Notes: generated from the letters alone by a model not told the origin. Positions 1 through 6,102 are shown, numbered from the stretch's first letter. The stretch: 7,459 nucleotides of DNA from an uncultured Eubacteriales bacterium (GCA_900554855.1 USIZ01000060.1:1-7459); one strand, 5' to 3'. A program made the numbers and translations.

Positions 1-1098
1 TCCGGCGCTGTTTTTCAGCTCCCGGGTGGATTTCACCGTAATGATGGATTTTCCGCCCGCCATCTGCGCGCCCAAACCGGTGTCGATCTGACCGCCCGGC
101 CCGGAGATCTGCTGAAAGCCCACCGCCTCAGAGGCGCACTGACCGCTGAGATCCACATAGAGCGTCGCGTTGATGGACACCATCTTCCGGTTCTGGGCGA
201 TGACGGACAGCGCGTTGGTATAGGAAATGCTCTTGTGAAGAATGGCAGGGTTGTCATTTACAAAGTCGTAAAGCCGCTCGCTGCCCATGCTGAACGAGGT
301 GACGGAAAGGCCCGGATACAGGCTCTTCTGCTCGTTTGTCACCGCACCGCACTCCATCAGCTCCATTGCCGAGTCAGAGAAGGACTCCGTATGGATGCCC
401 AGCCCCTGTTTGCCGCGCAGCTGCTGAGCCAACGCGTCAATAGTGCCACCAAAGCCCAGCTGAATGGTAGAGCCGTCATCCACAAGCTCCGCCACCTGCG
501 CCCCCAACAGCTCGTCCTCACGAGTCGGGGTCTCACGGGGGAGGACACAGGGATAACGGTCAGACTCCACGATACCCCACACCCGGGAGAGGGGGATCCG
601 GACATCGCCGAAAATGCGGGGCGCATGAGAGGCGACCTCCACGATCAGCCGCTTGACACGGGGGAGCAGATCCATCTCCACGGTGCACTGCCCTGCCAGT
701 GTGAAATAGCCGTGCCGATCCATCGGCGAGACCGTGAGCACCATGACGTCGATCTCCGGCGTCTCACAGCTCCAGTCCCTGGCGGCAGAGCGCAGATTCG
801 CCGGGATAAAATTGCACATTCCCGCCGCATCCAGCTTTCTGAGCGGACCGTTATAAAAGATAGCCTCCATGGAAAAGGTGTCTGTCCCCTCCGGCGCGGT
901 GTACAGCCTTGACGCGGCCAGCGGCAGATAGGTCATCACCCGGATGCCCGTCCTTTGCCCGACCAGATCGCCCATGGCGTTGCCGATCTCCAGCGGAGTC
1001 AGGGCGCCGCCGGAGACAAAAACCGTCTCGCCGGAGCGAATGCTCTCTGCCGCGTCGGACGCGGACATACATTTGCTCTGATATAATTCTGTTCGCAT
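1..1098 (-). CDS. Acetyl-CoA hydrolase/transferase family CoA-transferase (AbfT/Cat-like), 3' end cut by window edge
   Basis: Likely transfers CoA between an acyl-CoA (acetyl- or butyryl-CoA) and a carboxylate, in the cytoplasm. The frame is open from an ATG at 1098 to the left edge, giving 366 residues. Family members are about 430-440 aa, so roughly 70 C-terminal residues are missing. The N-terminus (ELYQSK..SASDAAESI..GETV) aligns from memory with the 4-hydroxybutyrate CoA-transferase start, which supports this ATG. The motif LGIHTESFSD places a glutamate at residue 238, the position I recall for the catalytic Glu of AbfT from Clostridium aminobutyricum. The family signature SGPGGQIDT lies at 332-340, preceded by DLSGQ. 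It is the third gene of the operon, 55 nt after the symporter. The ribosome binding site is odd: only GAGG one base before the ATG, directly after a hairpin. The family is clear; the acyl substrate is not. Confidence 0.93.
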   Translation of the reverse strand, partial: MRTELYQSKCMSASDAAESIRSGETVFVSGGALTPLEIGNAMGDLVGQRTGIRVMTYLPLAASRLYTAPEGTDTFSMEAIFYNGPLRKLDAAGMCNFIPANLRSAARDWSCETPEIDVMVLTVSPMDRHGYFTLAGQCTVEMDLLPRVKRLIVEVASHAPRIFGDVRIPLSRVWGIVESDRYPCVLPRETPTREDELLGAQVAELVDDGSTIQLGFGGTIDALAQQLRGKQGLGIHTESFSDSAMELMECGAVTNEQKSLYPGLSVTSFSMGSERLYDFVNDNPAILHKSISYTNALSVIAQNRKMVSINATLYVDLSGQCASEAVGFQQISGPGGQIDTGLGAQMAGGKSIITVKSTRELKNSAG

Positions 1099-1111
1099 GC
1101 CTCTTTTTTGA

Positions 1112-1137
1112 GGAGGGCGGCATTTCTGCCGCCCTCC
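1112..1137 (-). other. Intergenic 11-bp hairpin with GAAA tetraloop
   Basis: A perfect inverted repeat GGAGGGCGGCA / TGCCGCCCTCC encloses four bases. Read as minus-strand RNA, the loop is GAAA, a stable GNRA tetraloop. It starts 16 nt after the symporter stop and ends 13 nt before the CoA-transferase ATG. On the minus strand it is followed by UCAAAAAAG, not a U-tract, so it is not a canonical intrinsic terminator. It may instead be an mRNA processing or stability element that sets relative expression of the two genes, or a leaky attenuator. The fold is certain from sequence; its role is inferred. Confidence 0.6.
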
Positions 1138-1153
1138 GTTCCTTTCCGATTGG

Positions 1154-3124
1154 TTACGCGGCGAACTGCTTGACCAGCGCAGCGCCCTTGTCGGTGAGGC
1201 GCAGCTTGCGCTTGAACAGGCCGCCCTCAATGATGTAGCCCTTACGGGTCAGGTGCGAGGAGATCGCCGCCATCTGCATGGAGCGAACGCCGTGCTTCTT
1301 GATGAAGTCCGCCTGCTTTGCAGGATCCTCTGCCACGATCTTCAGCAGATCGAGGTACATATCGTTCAGACCTGCGGCGCAGAGCTGAGCTTCCTTGCCG
1401 GCGAGCTTGCCCAGAGCAGCGTCGCCACGCTCGGTGATGGAGTAGGTGTAGAACTTGGTGCCCCAGGTGCCGGCACGGACGATCAGACCGCCCTGATCCA
1501 GCTTTTCCACAGAGGCGGCAGCCTTCGCGGAGTCCACGCCCATGTAGTCGGTGATGTCAGCCTGATAGCAGTGGCCCAGACGGATCAGCTCGAGGACCTG
1601 ACGATCAAAGTCGTCCAGCTTGACCTGAATCCGGTTGTGGTCATTGGGCACGCGCTCCCAGCCCTTGCGGCCATAGTACTTGGGCTTGCCGAAGAGGCTG
1701 CCGATCAGAGCGGCGATCAGGGTGATCAGGAAACCGGCGGTGGCCATGTAGATGTAGTTGCCGATGTTGAACACATGGAACACGTCGTTGAGCAGGGTGA
1801 ACAGGCACATGGAGATCATGCCGGCCAGCGCGCCGACGAAGGCGCCGGTGTTGTTGAAGCGGGGCCAAATCGCACCCAGCATCAGCAGGATGGCGGGAGG
1901 AACCAGCCAGCAGTTGGCAAAGGCGAACAGATAGGTCGCGCCGCCGGGGAACTGGCACAGGATCCAAGTCAGGATACCCAGACCGATCATGATGAACTTG
2001 GAGGCCTTCAGCGTCTGCTTGGGGGTGGCGTCCGGCTTGATGAGGCGCTGATAGATGTCGCGGCTGGCCACAGCGGAGGCGCCCAGTGCGGAGGTGGAAG
2101 CGGTGGAGATGGAGGCCGCGCAGGCGCCCACCACGAAGAAGCTGCCCAGCAGGGGCACGAAGGTACGGGCCAGGAAGCCGTAGGCTGCCGTTGCGGGCAG
2201 CTCGCCGCCGCCGTTGATAAAGGCATCGCCGAAGAAGGCGCCGCCGTACAGGCCGATGATGGCAAAGGGAACCGTGAAGATCACAGTCAGCAGAATTGCG
2301 GCCAGAATGAAGGACTTGCGGGCCACCTTTTCGCTGCGGCAGGAGGCTATCTTCATCCAGTAGTAGTTGTTGCCCCAGACCAGAGCCGCGGCAAAGCAGA
2401 TGACGAAGTTCAGCCAGGAGGGATAGGTCAGGGCAATCACCGGTGCGGTCTGGCCGCCGATGCCCACGTTCATGAAGTCATTGCCGAACCAGTTGGCGGC
2501 GATGGCGTCAAAGCCGCCATAGCGGTTGGCCAGCAGCGTCAGCATCAGGGGCACTGCGATAACACCGAGGCAGACCTGGAAGAAGTCGGTGATGGTGGCA
2601 GCCCACAGGCCGGAGATGAAGGTGAAGCACAGGATCACGGCGAACACAATCAGGGTGACCATGGTGGTGTTCCAGCCGGTATAGCCAACGATGGAGGAAA
2701 CGCAGGAGACGATGTTGTTGGCCAGGATGCCGCACATGCCGATCACGCTGGTGACGGCGACGACCGGGCGAATCTTGGCGGAATAACGCATCTCCAGGAA
2801 CTCCGGCAGGGTCTGTGCGCCGTTCAGGCGGACAAACTTGCCCCACAGCACGCCATAGAGCAGCAGGCCGCAAACGCCGTAGATCAGGCCCCATGCCAGA
2901 GAGGTCTTCAGACCCATCTGAATGGCAAAGCCCGGAGCCAGTGCAACGGTGGTACCGGCAAAACCGATGGCGATGACGCCCATCATATTGATAAAGGTGG
3001 AAACCTCGCGTCCAGCGAGGACGTAGTCCGCAGCCTCGGACACCCAGCGCTTGGCATAGAAGCCACAGCCGACCAGGATAGCGATAAAGACTACGAACAT
3101 AATGACAAATACTGTATTAGCCAT
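1154..3124 (-). CDS. Sodium:solute symporter with C-terminal tandem winged-helix domains
   Basis: A 656-residue protein. Residues 1-480 are a sodium:solute symporter (SSS family, PutP/SGLT-like) with 13 predicted membrane segments at about 4-23, 44-66, 75-97, 120-142, 152-173, 180-200, 235-255, 271-294, 322-350, 376-392, 396-420, 426-447 and 458-478. The family hallmark SISTASTSALGAS...RDIY (338-358), rich in Ser/Thr that bind Na+ in this family, is present. Thirteen segments would put the C-terminus in the cytoplasm, as in PutP. Ordinary family members end soon after the last helix. Here about 160 soluble residues follow. Residues 504-571 look like a winged helix ending in the wing motif YSITERGDAAL, and 585-656 look like a second ending in LRLTDKGAALV. 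The start is supported by AGGAG five bases upstream. It is the middle gene, 58 nt after the cyclase gene. It probably imports the operon's substrate; the extension may sense or regulate. Confidence 0.92.
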   Translation of the reverse strand: MANTVFVIMFVVFIAILVGCGFYAKRWVSEAADYVLAGREVSTFINMMGVIAIGFAGTTVALAPGFAIQMGLKTSLAWGLIYGVCGLLLYGVLWGKFVRLNGAQTLPEFLEMRYSAKIRPVVAVTSVIGMCGILANNIVSCVSSIVGYTGWNTTMVTLIVFAVILCFTFISGLWAATITDFFQVCLGVIAVPLMLTLLANRYGGFDAIAANWFGNDFMNVGIGGQTAPVIALTYPSWLNFVICFAAALVWGNNYYWMKIASCRSEKVARKSFILAAILLTVIFTVPFAIIGLYGGAFFGDAFINGGGELPATAAYGFLARTFVPLLGSFFVVGACAASISTASTSALGASAVASRDIYQRLIKPDATPKQTLKASKFIMIGLGILTWILCQFPGGATYLFAFANCWLVPPAILLMLGAIWPRFNNTGAFVGALAGMISMCLFTLLNDVFHVFNIGNYIYMATAGFLITLIAALIGSLFGKPKYYGRKGWERVPNDHNRIQVKLDDFDRQVLELIRLGHCYQADITDYMGVDSAKAAASVEKLDQGGLIVRAGTWGTKFYTYSITERGDAALGKLAGKEAQLCAAGLNDMYLDLLKIVAEDPAKQADFIKKHGVRSMQMAAISSHLTRKGYIIEGGLFKRKLRLTDKGAALVKQFAA

Positions 3125-3182
3125 AATAGCTCCTCTCTGCTATCTTTTCTCTTTTCAAAAATGCCTCCGGATCAGGAAGCGA

Positions 3183-3974
3183 TCACTTCTCCTCGTCCAG
3201 GATGGCGATCACGCGGGACCAACCGGCACTGCCGCCCTTGACCGGGATTGGAAGGGCATAGACGGTGTAGCCGTAATCGGGGAGAGACTCCAGATTGGTC
3301 AGCTTCTCGATGTGGCAGTAGGCTCTGTGCCGACCGGCGCGATGGGCTTCCCAGAGGATGGAGTTGTCGTGAGATTTCTGGAATTCCTGTCCCTCGTAGG
3401 GCAGCGGCACATCCCAGCTCCAGCCGTCCGTGCCGACCACATGAACGCCCTGCTCCACCATCCAAAGGGTGGCTTCGCTGCTCATGCCCGCACCCGCAAC
3501 CAGATACTCCTTGGTGCCCCAGCGCTTGTCCGCGCCGGTGTTCAGCAGAACGATGTCGCCAGGCTTCAGGCTGTAGCCGATCTTGTTCAGATAGTCCTTC
3601 ACATCCTGCGCGGTGATCTTGTAGCCGTCCGGCTTATCCCGGAAATCCAGCTTAACGCCGGGGCCGATGCACCACTCCAGCGGTACCTCGTCGATCGTCC
3701 ACGCCTTCTCGCCGCCGGGGATCACGTCCTCGTTCTGGGTGGGATAGTAATGCCAGGGGGCGTCAAGATGGGTGCCGGAATGGGTGCACATCTGCACGAA
3801 GTCGATGGCCCAGCCATTGCCGTTCGGCAGATCTTCCATGGTCGCGCCGGGGAAATACTTGGGCATCTCCTCCGCCGTATCCTTGTGGTCGCGGCGCTGA
3901 ATGTGGGGGATCTGAATCTCGGGATCGCTGGGCAGGTCCTCTTCCAGCAGCATGGTCAAATCGATGATCTTCAT
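3183..3974 (-). CDS. Cyclase/kynurenine formamidase-like metal-dependent hydrolase
   Basis: A 263-residue cytoplasmic enzyme of the cyclase superfamily (Pfam Cyclase, PF04199), which includes kynurenine formamidase and isatin hydrolase. These use a divalent metal to hydrolyse amide, lactam or lactone-like bonds. The metal signature H65-SGTH69-L-D71-APWH75 is intact, followed by GTDGWSWD near 181-188 and HIEKLTNLESL near 221-231. That last stretch matches the conserved IEnLtnLdeL segment with its glutamate (E223). Length is a little above the usual 210-260. The ATG at 3974 is preferred because AAAGGAG lies eight bases upstream. A longer frame to 4040 would begin upstream of the -10 box of the predicted promoter. 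It is the first gene of the operon. Association with a symporter and a CoA-transferase argues against a dedicated tryptophan-degradation role, so the name kynurenine formamidase should not be transferred. The family assignment is secure; the substrate is unknown. Confidence 0.93.
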   Translation of the reverse strand: MKIIDLTMLLEEDLPSDPEIQIPHIQRRDHKDTAEEMPKYFPGATMEDLPNGNGWAIDFVQMCTHSGTHLDAPWHYYPTQNEDVIPGGEKAWTIDEVPLEWCIGPGVKLDFRDKPDGYKITAQDVKDYLNKIGYSLKPGDIVLLNTGADKRWGTKEYLVAGAGMSSEATLWMVEQGVHVVGTDGWSWDVPLPYEGQEFQKSHDNSILWEAHRAGRHRAYCHIEKLTNLESLPDYGYTVYALPIPVKGGSAGWSRVIAILDEEK

Positions 3975-3982
3975 TGCTTTCA

Positions 3983-3989
3983 CTCCTTT
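3983..3989 (-). promoter_or_regulatory. Ribosome binding site deciding the cyclase start
   Basis: AAAGGAG on the minus strand, eight bases before the ATG at 3974. This is the best Shine-Dalgarno match in the operon. It fixes the start of the hydrolase against the in-frame alternative at 4040. Confidence 0.85.
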
Positions 3990-4029
3990 TCTCGTCTTTT
4001 CAATAACTGTCCGATTTGAAACTGCCCCC

Positions 4030-4058
4030 ATTATAGGCAAGCTTTACGGGCGGCGCAA
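4030..4058 (-). promoter_or_regulatory. Sigma-70-type promoter of the hydrolase-symporter-CoA-transferase operon
   Basis: On the minus strand, TTGCGC (4058-4053) and a perfect TATAAT (4035-4030) are separated by the ideal 17 bp. Transcription would start near 4023, giving a leader of about 50 nt before the hydrolase ATG. The -35 hexamer is imperfect, which fits a promoter needing an activator. Dyads lie immediately upstream. Confidence 0.65.
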
Positions 4059-4065
4059 GAGCGCC
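4052..4065. promoter_or_regulatory. GGCGC-N4-GCGCC inverted repeat over the operon -35
   Basis: A perfect 5-bp inverted repeat with a four-base spacer overlaps the -35 hexamer of the operon promoter. Occupancy there would block RNA polymerase, so it could be a repressor operator. A related GGCGCC palindrome lies at 4337-4342 over the -35 region of the divergent regulator promoter. Function is inferred; short GC-rich dyads can arise by chance in a G+C-rich genome. Confidence 0.3.
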
Positions 4066-4076
4066 AAAAACGACTG

Positions 4077-4098
4077 AAACCATTGAAAATACTGGTTT
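4077..4098. promoter_or_regulatory. AAACCA-N10-TGGTTT dyad, candidate activator site
   Basis: A perfect 6-bp inverted repeat with a ten-base spacer. Its centre is about 64 bp upstream of the predicted operon start point, a typical position for an activator contacting RNA polymerase at a sigma-70 promoter. The adjacent divergent Fis-type regulator is the obvious candidate ligand. This is inference from geometry. Confidence 0.35.
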
Positions 4099-4129
4099 TT
4101 TCCATTTTTCGCTTTCCGAAGTATGTGTG

Positions 4130-4147
4130 GAAAAGCTGACACTTTTC
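4130..4147. promoter_or_regulatory. GAAAAG-N6-CTTTTC dyad, candidate regulator binding site
   Basis: A perfect 6-6-6 inverted repeat. The layout is the same as the TyrR box (TGTAAA-N6-TTTACA), although the half-sites differ. TyrR is another PAS-AAA+-Fis protein that lacks GAFTGA. The centre lies about 51 bp, near five helical turns, upstream of the AAACCA dyad and about 115 bp upstream of the predicted start point. Confidence 0.35.
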
Positions 4148-4174
4148 TTTATCTTCCCCCAAAGAGCTTACCGG

Positions 4175-4190
4175 TGCAGGCAGTTTGCCG
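4175..4190 (-). promoter_or_regulatory. Weak sigma-54-like -24/-12 element
   Basis: The minus strand reads CGGCAAACTGCCTGCA. Against TGGCACG-N4-TTGCW it keeps the essential GG and GC with the exact ten-base spacing, plus GGCA and TGCA. Three other specific positions differ. It would give a leader of about 190 nt to the hydrolase. The neighbouring regulator lacks the sigma-54-binding loop, so this is listed only as an alternative to the TATAAT promoter. Confidence 0.25.
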
Positions 4191-4355
4191 TTCTGTCCGC
4201 TTTTCCTTACATGCAAGGTTTTTATAACAGATAGGCGATCCGAACTTTTTCGCGACCTTGGGGTAGAAAGTTATTTTTGGAGGTTCTGATAAATCCGACC
4301 CGCAAATTCTGTCTAACTTACAGATGCGCCCCCGCTGGCGCCGAAAATGCCGCAA

Positions 4356-4364
4356 TGATATAAT
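4356..4364 (+). promoter_or_regulatory. Extended -10 promoter of the regulator gene
   Basis: TGATATAAT is a perfect TATAAT preceded by the TGN extension, which compensates for a poor -35 (TGGCGC at 4336-4341, 17-bp spacing). The start point would be near 4371, about 35 nt before the regulator ATG. The promoter diverges from the operon promoter, with about 330 bp between the two -10 boxes. Confidence 0.6.
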
Positions 4365-4405
4365 AAAAGCGTAATAATTTCAAGGAAAACGGGAGGCGGC
4401 GCGGG

Positions 4406-5770
4406 ATGCAGGAGAATGAATTTGCCACGGAATTCGTAGAAAATTTCAACATGGCTGTTCTGGACAAGGAGGGCCGATACTGCTACGTCAGTCCGAAGTG
4501 GGAGCAGTACACCGGGATCTGCCGGGAAGAGGCGCTGGGGCAGCAGGTGCTGGCCGTAATACCGGAGTCCAAGGCGCTGGAGTGCCTGCACACCGGCAAA
4601 CCGATCACCGTTCAGACCGTGACCCATCACGGCGTACCCGCCTTCACCTCTTACTTCCCCCGCTTTGACGCGCAGCGTCAGATCAACGGGGTCTTTATTT
4701 ATGTCATCGCCGACGGACTCATCAACGCCCGGGACCTGGTGCGGCAGATGAACACGCTGTCCAACGAGGTGGAGTTTTACCGCAGCGAGCTGTCCCGGGA
4801 GCGCGGCGCCCGCTATTCGCTGGAGAACATCATCGGCAGCAGCTCGGTCATGAAGGCAGTCCGGCAGAAAATCCTTCAGGCCGCCCGCTCCTCCTCCACT
4901 GTGTTAATCGAAGGGGAGACCGGCACCGGAAAAGAGCTGATCGCCCACGCCATCCACGCCATGAGTCCCCGCTCCGCAGAGCGGTTTGTGCGGGTCAGCT
5001 GTGCCGGCATTCCCGCCCAGCGCATGGAGGCGGAATTTTTCGGCGAAAAGGGCAATTCCCACGACACCCCGTCAAGGGACGGGCAGCCGGGGCGCTTTGC
5101 ATTGGCCAATCACGGCTCTCTCTTTATTGATGAGGTCAATCTGCTCTCCTCCACCATCCAGCCCAAATTGCTGCGGGTCTTGCAGGAGCAGGCGCTGGAC
5201 GTCCCGGACAGCGGATCATCCACTCCCATTGATGTGCGTCTCATGGCTGCCTCTGCGCTGCCGCTGGAACAGTTGGTTCAGGCCGGGCAGTTCCGCGCAG
5301 ACCTCTTTTACCGGCTGGATGTGATCCGCATTGTCGCGCCGCCGCTGCGGGAGCATCTCGAGGATCTGTCGGAGCTGACAGAGGAGCTGATCGCCCGGCT
5401 CAACCGCCAGCTCGGTCTGTCCGTGGAGGGCGTGACCGAGGAGGTCATCCACATGTTTCAGGATTATTCCTGGCCGGGCAACATCCGGGAGCTTCAAAAC
5501 GTGCTGGAAACGGCCATGAACTCCGCCTCCGGTCCGATTTTGCAGGTCGCGGATTTCTACCGCCTGGCGCAGGCCATCAGCGCCCAGCGCTACCAGCTCG
5601 CCCAGCCCCACAAGGACTTCAGCCTCCGCTCCGCCAAGCAGACCTTTGAGGCTGGCATCATCCGGGACGCGCTGGCCTACACCAAGGGCAACCGCGCCAG
5701 CGCTGCCCGGCTGCTGGGCATCTCCCGCACAGTGCTCTACCAGAAAATGCAGCAGCACAACCTGAAGTAA
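4406..5770 (+). CDS. PAS-AAA+-Fis transcriptional regulator lacking the GAFTGA loop
   Basis: A 454-residue regulator of the NtrC/TyrR class. A PAS-like sensor occupies about 8-105, a helical linker 108-137, the AAA+ ATPase 140-370, and a Fis-type helix-turn-helix 413-454 (GNRASAARLLGISRTVLYQKM). Walker A GETGTGKE (170-177), Walker B SLFIDEV (238-244), the arginine region FRADLFYRLDV (296-306) and sensor II WPGNIREL (356-363) are intact. The segment that should read GAFTGA is NSHDTP (217-222) in an alignment without gaps from FG (212-213) to PGRF. GAFTGA contacts sigma-54, so classical sigma-54 activation is doubtful; TyrR, which also lacks it, works at sigma-70 promoters. No receiver domain is present, so the PAS domain probably senses a small ligand, perhaps the operon's substrate. 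GGGAGG lies nine bases before the ATG. It diverges from the operon it likely controls. Confidence 0.93.
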   Translation: MQENEFATEFVENFNMAVLDKEGRYCYVSPKWEQYTGICREEALGQQVLAVIPESKALECLHTGKPITVQTVTHHGVPAFTSYFPRFDAQRQINGVFIYVIADGLINARDLVRQMNTLSNEVEFYRSELSRERGARYSLENIIGSSSVMKAVRQKILQAARSSSTVLIEGETGTGKELIAHAIHAMSPRSAERFVRVSCAGIPAQRMEAEFFGEKGNSHDTPSRDGQPGRFALANHGSLFIDEVNLLSSTIQPKLLRVLQEQALDVPDSGSSTPIDVRLMAASALPLEQLVQAGQFRADLFYRLDVIRIVAPPLREHLEDLSELTEELIARLNRQLGLSVEGVTEEVIHMFQDYSWPGNIRELQNVLETAMNSASGPILQVADFYRLAQAISAQRYQLAQPHKDFSLRSAKQTFEAGIIRDALAYTKGNRASAARLLGISRTVLYQKMQQHNLK

Positions 5771-5880
5771 TGCCTCTCCTCCCGGCCGCCGTCCGGGCCT
5801 CTGCCGCTTCCGCCCCAGCAGTTCAGCGCTGCGATGGTGGAGGCTTTCAAAGACCGGCTGAAGAACGACTAAATCTGAGT
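5771..5880 (+). other. Non-coding tail after the regulator, with a 33-codon in-frame extension
   Basis: After the TAA at 5768-5770 the same frame stays open for 33 codons to a TAA at 5870-5872. Its end (SAAMVEAFKDRLKND) looks like a normal protein C-terminus. No usable start with a ribosome binding site is seen. It could be a decayed fragment of a lost gene, or chance. A GC-rich CCCGG-N7-CCGGG dyad (5781-5797) without a T-tract lies just after the regulator stop. Confidence 0.25.
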
Positions 5881-5887
5881 AAAACAA

Positions 5888-5930
5888 AAAGAGCTATCTG
5901 ACTTCTCTAACAGAAATCAGATAGCTCTTT
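5888..5930. terminator. Strong bidirectional intrinsic terminator
   Basis: A perfect 14-bp stem AAAGAGCTATCTGA / TCAGATAGCTCTTT encloses a 15-nt loop that can pair further (TTCT/AGAA). On the minus strand the stem runs into CTTTTTGTTTT, an excellent U-tract; on the plus strand it runs into CTTTATTCTT. It would end the regulator transcript and also stop leftward transcription from the element genes at 6207-7459, shielding the regulator from antisense reads. Confidence 0.88.
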
Positions 5931-5949
5931 ATTCTTGGATAATCTAAAA

Positions 5950-5968
5950 TGTTGTCATTTTGTTGTCA
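5950..5968 (+). repeat. Two 11-nt-phased TGTTGTCA direct repeats
   Basis: TGTTGTCA occurs at 5950-5957 and 5961-5968, one helical turn apart. Short phased direct repeats near a recombination core are typical arm-type sites for tyrosine integrases. I recall similar GTTGTCA pairs beside integrated elements in Clostridia, but cannot verify this here. Confidence 0.45.
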
Positions 5969-6027
5969 CGGGGCAATTCCGCAACGCAAAAGTCCAGCAT
6001 TTTCAAGGCTTTTTGGCCTTTCGGGTA

Positions 6028-6051
6028 TTATTCCCACTCGCCAAGTGGAAA
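6028..6051 (-). other. Candidate attachment core resembling the guaA 3' end
   Basis: The minus strand contains GAGTGGGAATAA (6039-6028), which reads Glu-Trp-Glu-stop, the usual end of GMP synthetase and a known integration target for genomic islands. No guaA coding sequence precedes it here. The sequence also forms an imperfect dyad TTCCCACT-N5-AGTGGAAA (7 of 8 pairs, 6031-6051), as expected for inverted core sites of a tyrosine recombinase. It is flanked by TGTTGTCA and GCTATCA repeats. The proposed reading is one junction of an element extending rightwards, with intact guaA at its far end. Confidence 0.45.
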
Positions 6052-6102
6052 CGCACTCTAAACTTTTTTGTATAGACCGTTTGATTCCATTTGGCTTTAT
6101 TT

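Noticed and set aside
235..912. A 225-codon plus-strand open frame opposite the CoA-transferase
   Set aside because: The opposite strand encodes a recognisable CoA-transferase across the whole span.
1253..3241. A 662-codon plus-strand open frame opposite the symporter
   Set aside because: It is antisense to a clear membrane protein. Its product is rich in Gly, Asp, His and Gln without any domain, as expected from the complement of a G+C-rich transporter gene.
3102..4019. A 305-codon plus-strand open frame opposite the cyclase gene
   Set aside because: The minus-strand frame has the full metal-binding motif and a strong ribosome binding site; this one has neither.
3975..4040. A longer N-terminus for the cyclase, starting at 4040
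   Set aside because: That start lies upstream of the TATAAT box at 4030-4035, so it would not be in the predicted transcript, and AAAGGAG precedes the ATG at 3974.
4031..4355. Short minus-strand open frames (61 and 68 codons) in the divergent intergenic region
   Set aside because: No ribosome binding site or protein-like sequence; the region is better explained by promoters and operators.
5216..5887. A 223-codon minus-strand open frame opposite the regulator
   Set aside because: It is antisense to the AAA+ and Fis domains and shows no domain of its own.
5947..6003. An 18-codon minus-strand frame ending DNKMTTF, possibly an integrase end
   Set aside because: Too short, no ribosome binding site, and no integrase sequence upstream; the repeats account for it.
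6004..6020. AAGGC-N6-GCCTT hairpin as a terminator
   Set aside because: Only a 5-bp stem with a weak T-run; the 5888-5930 hairpin is far better.
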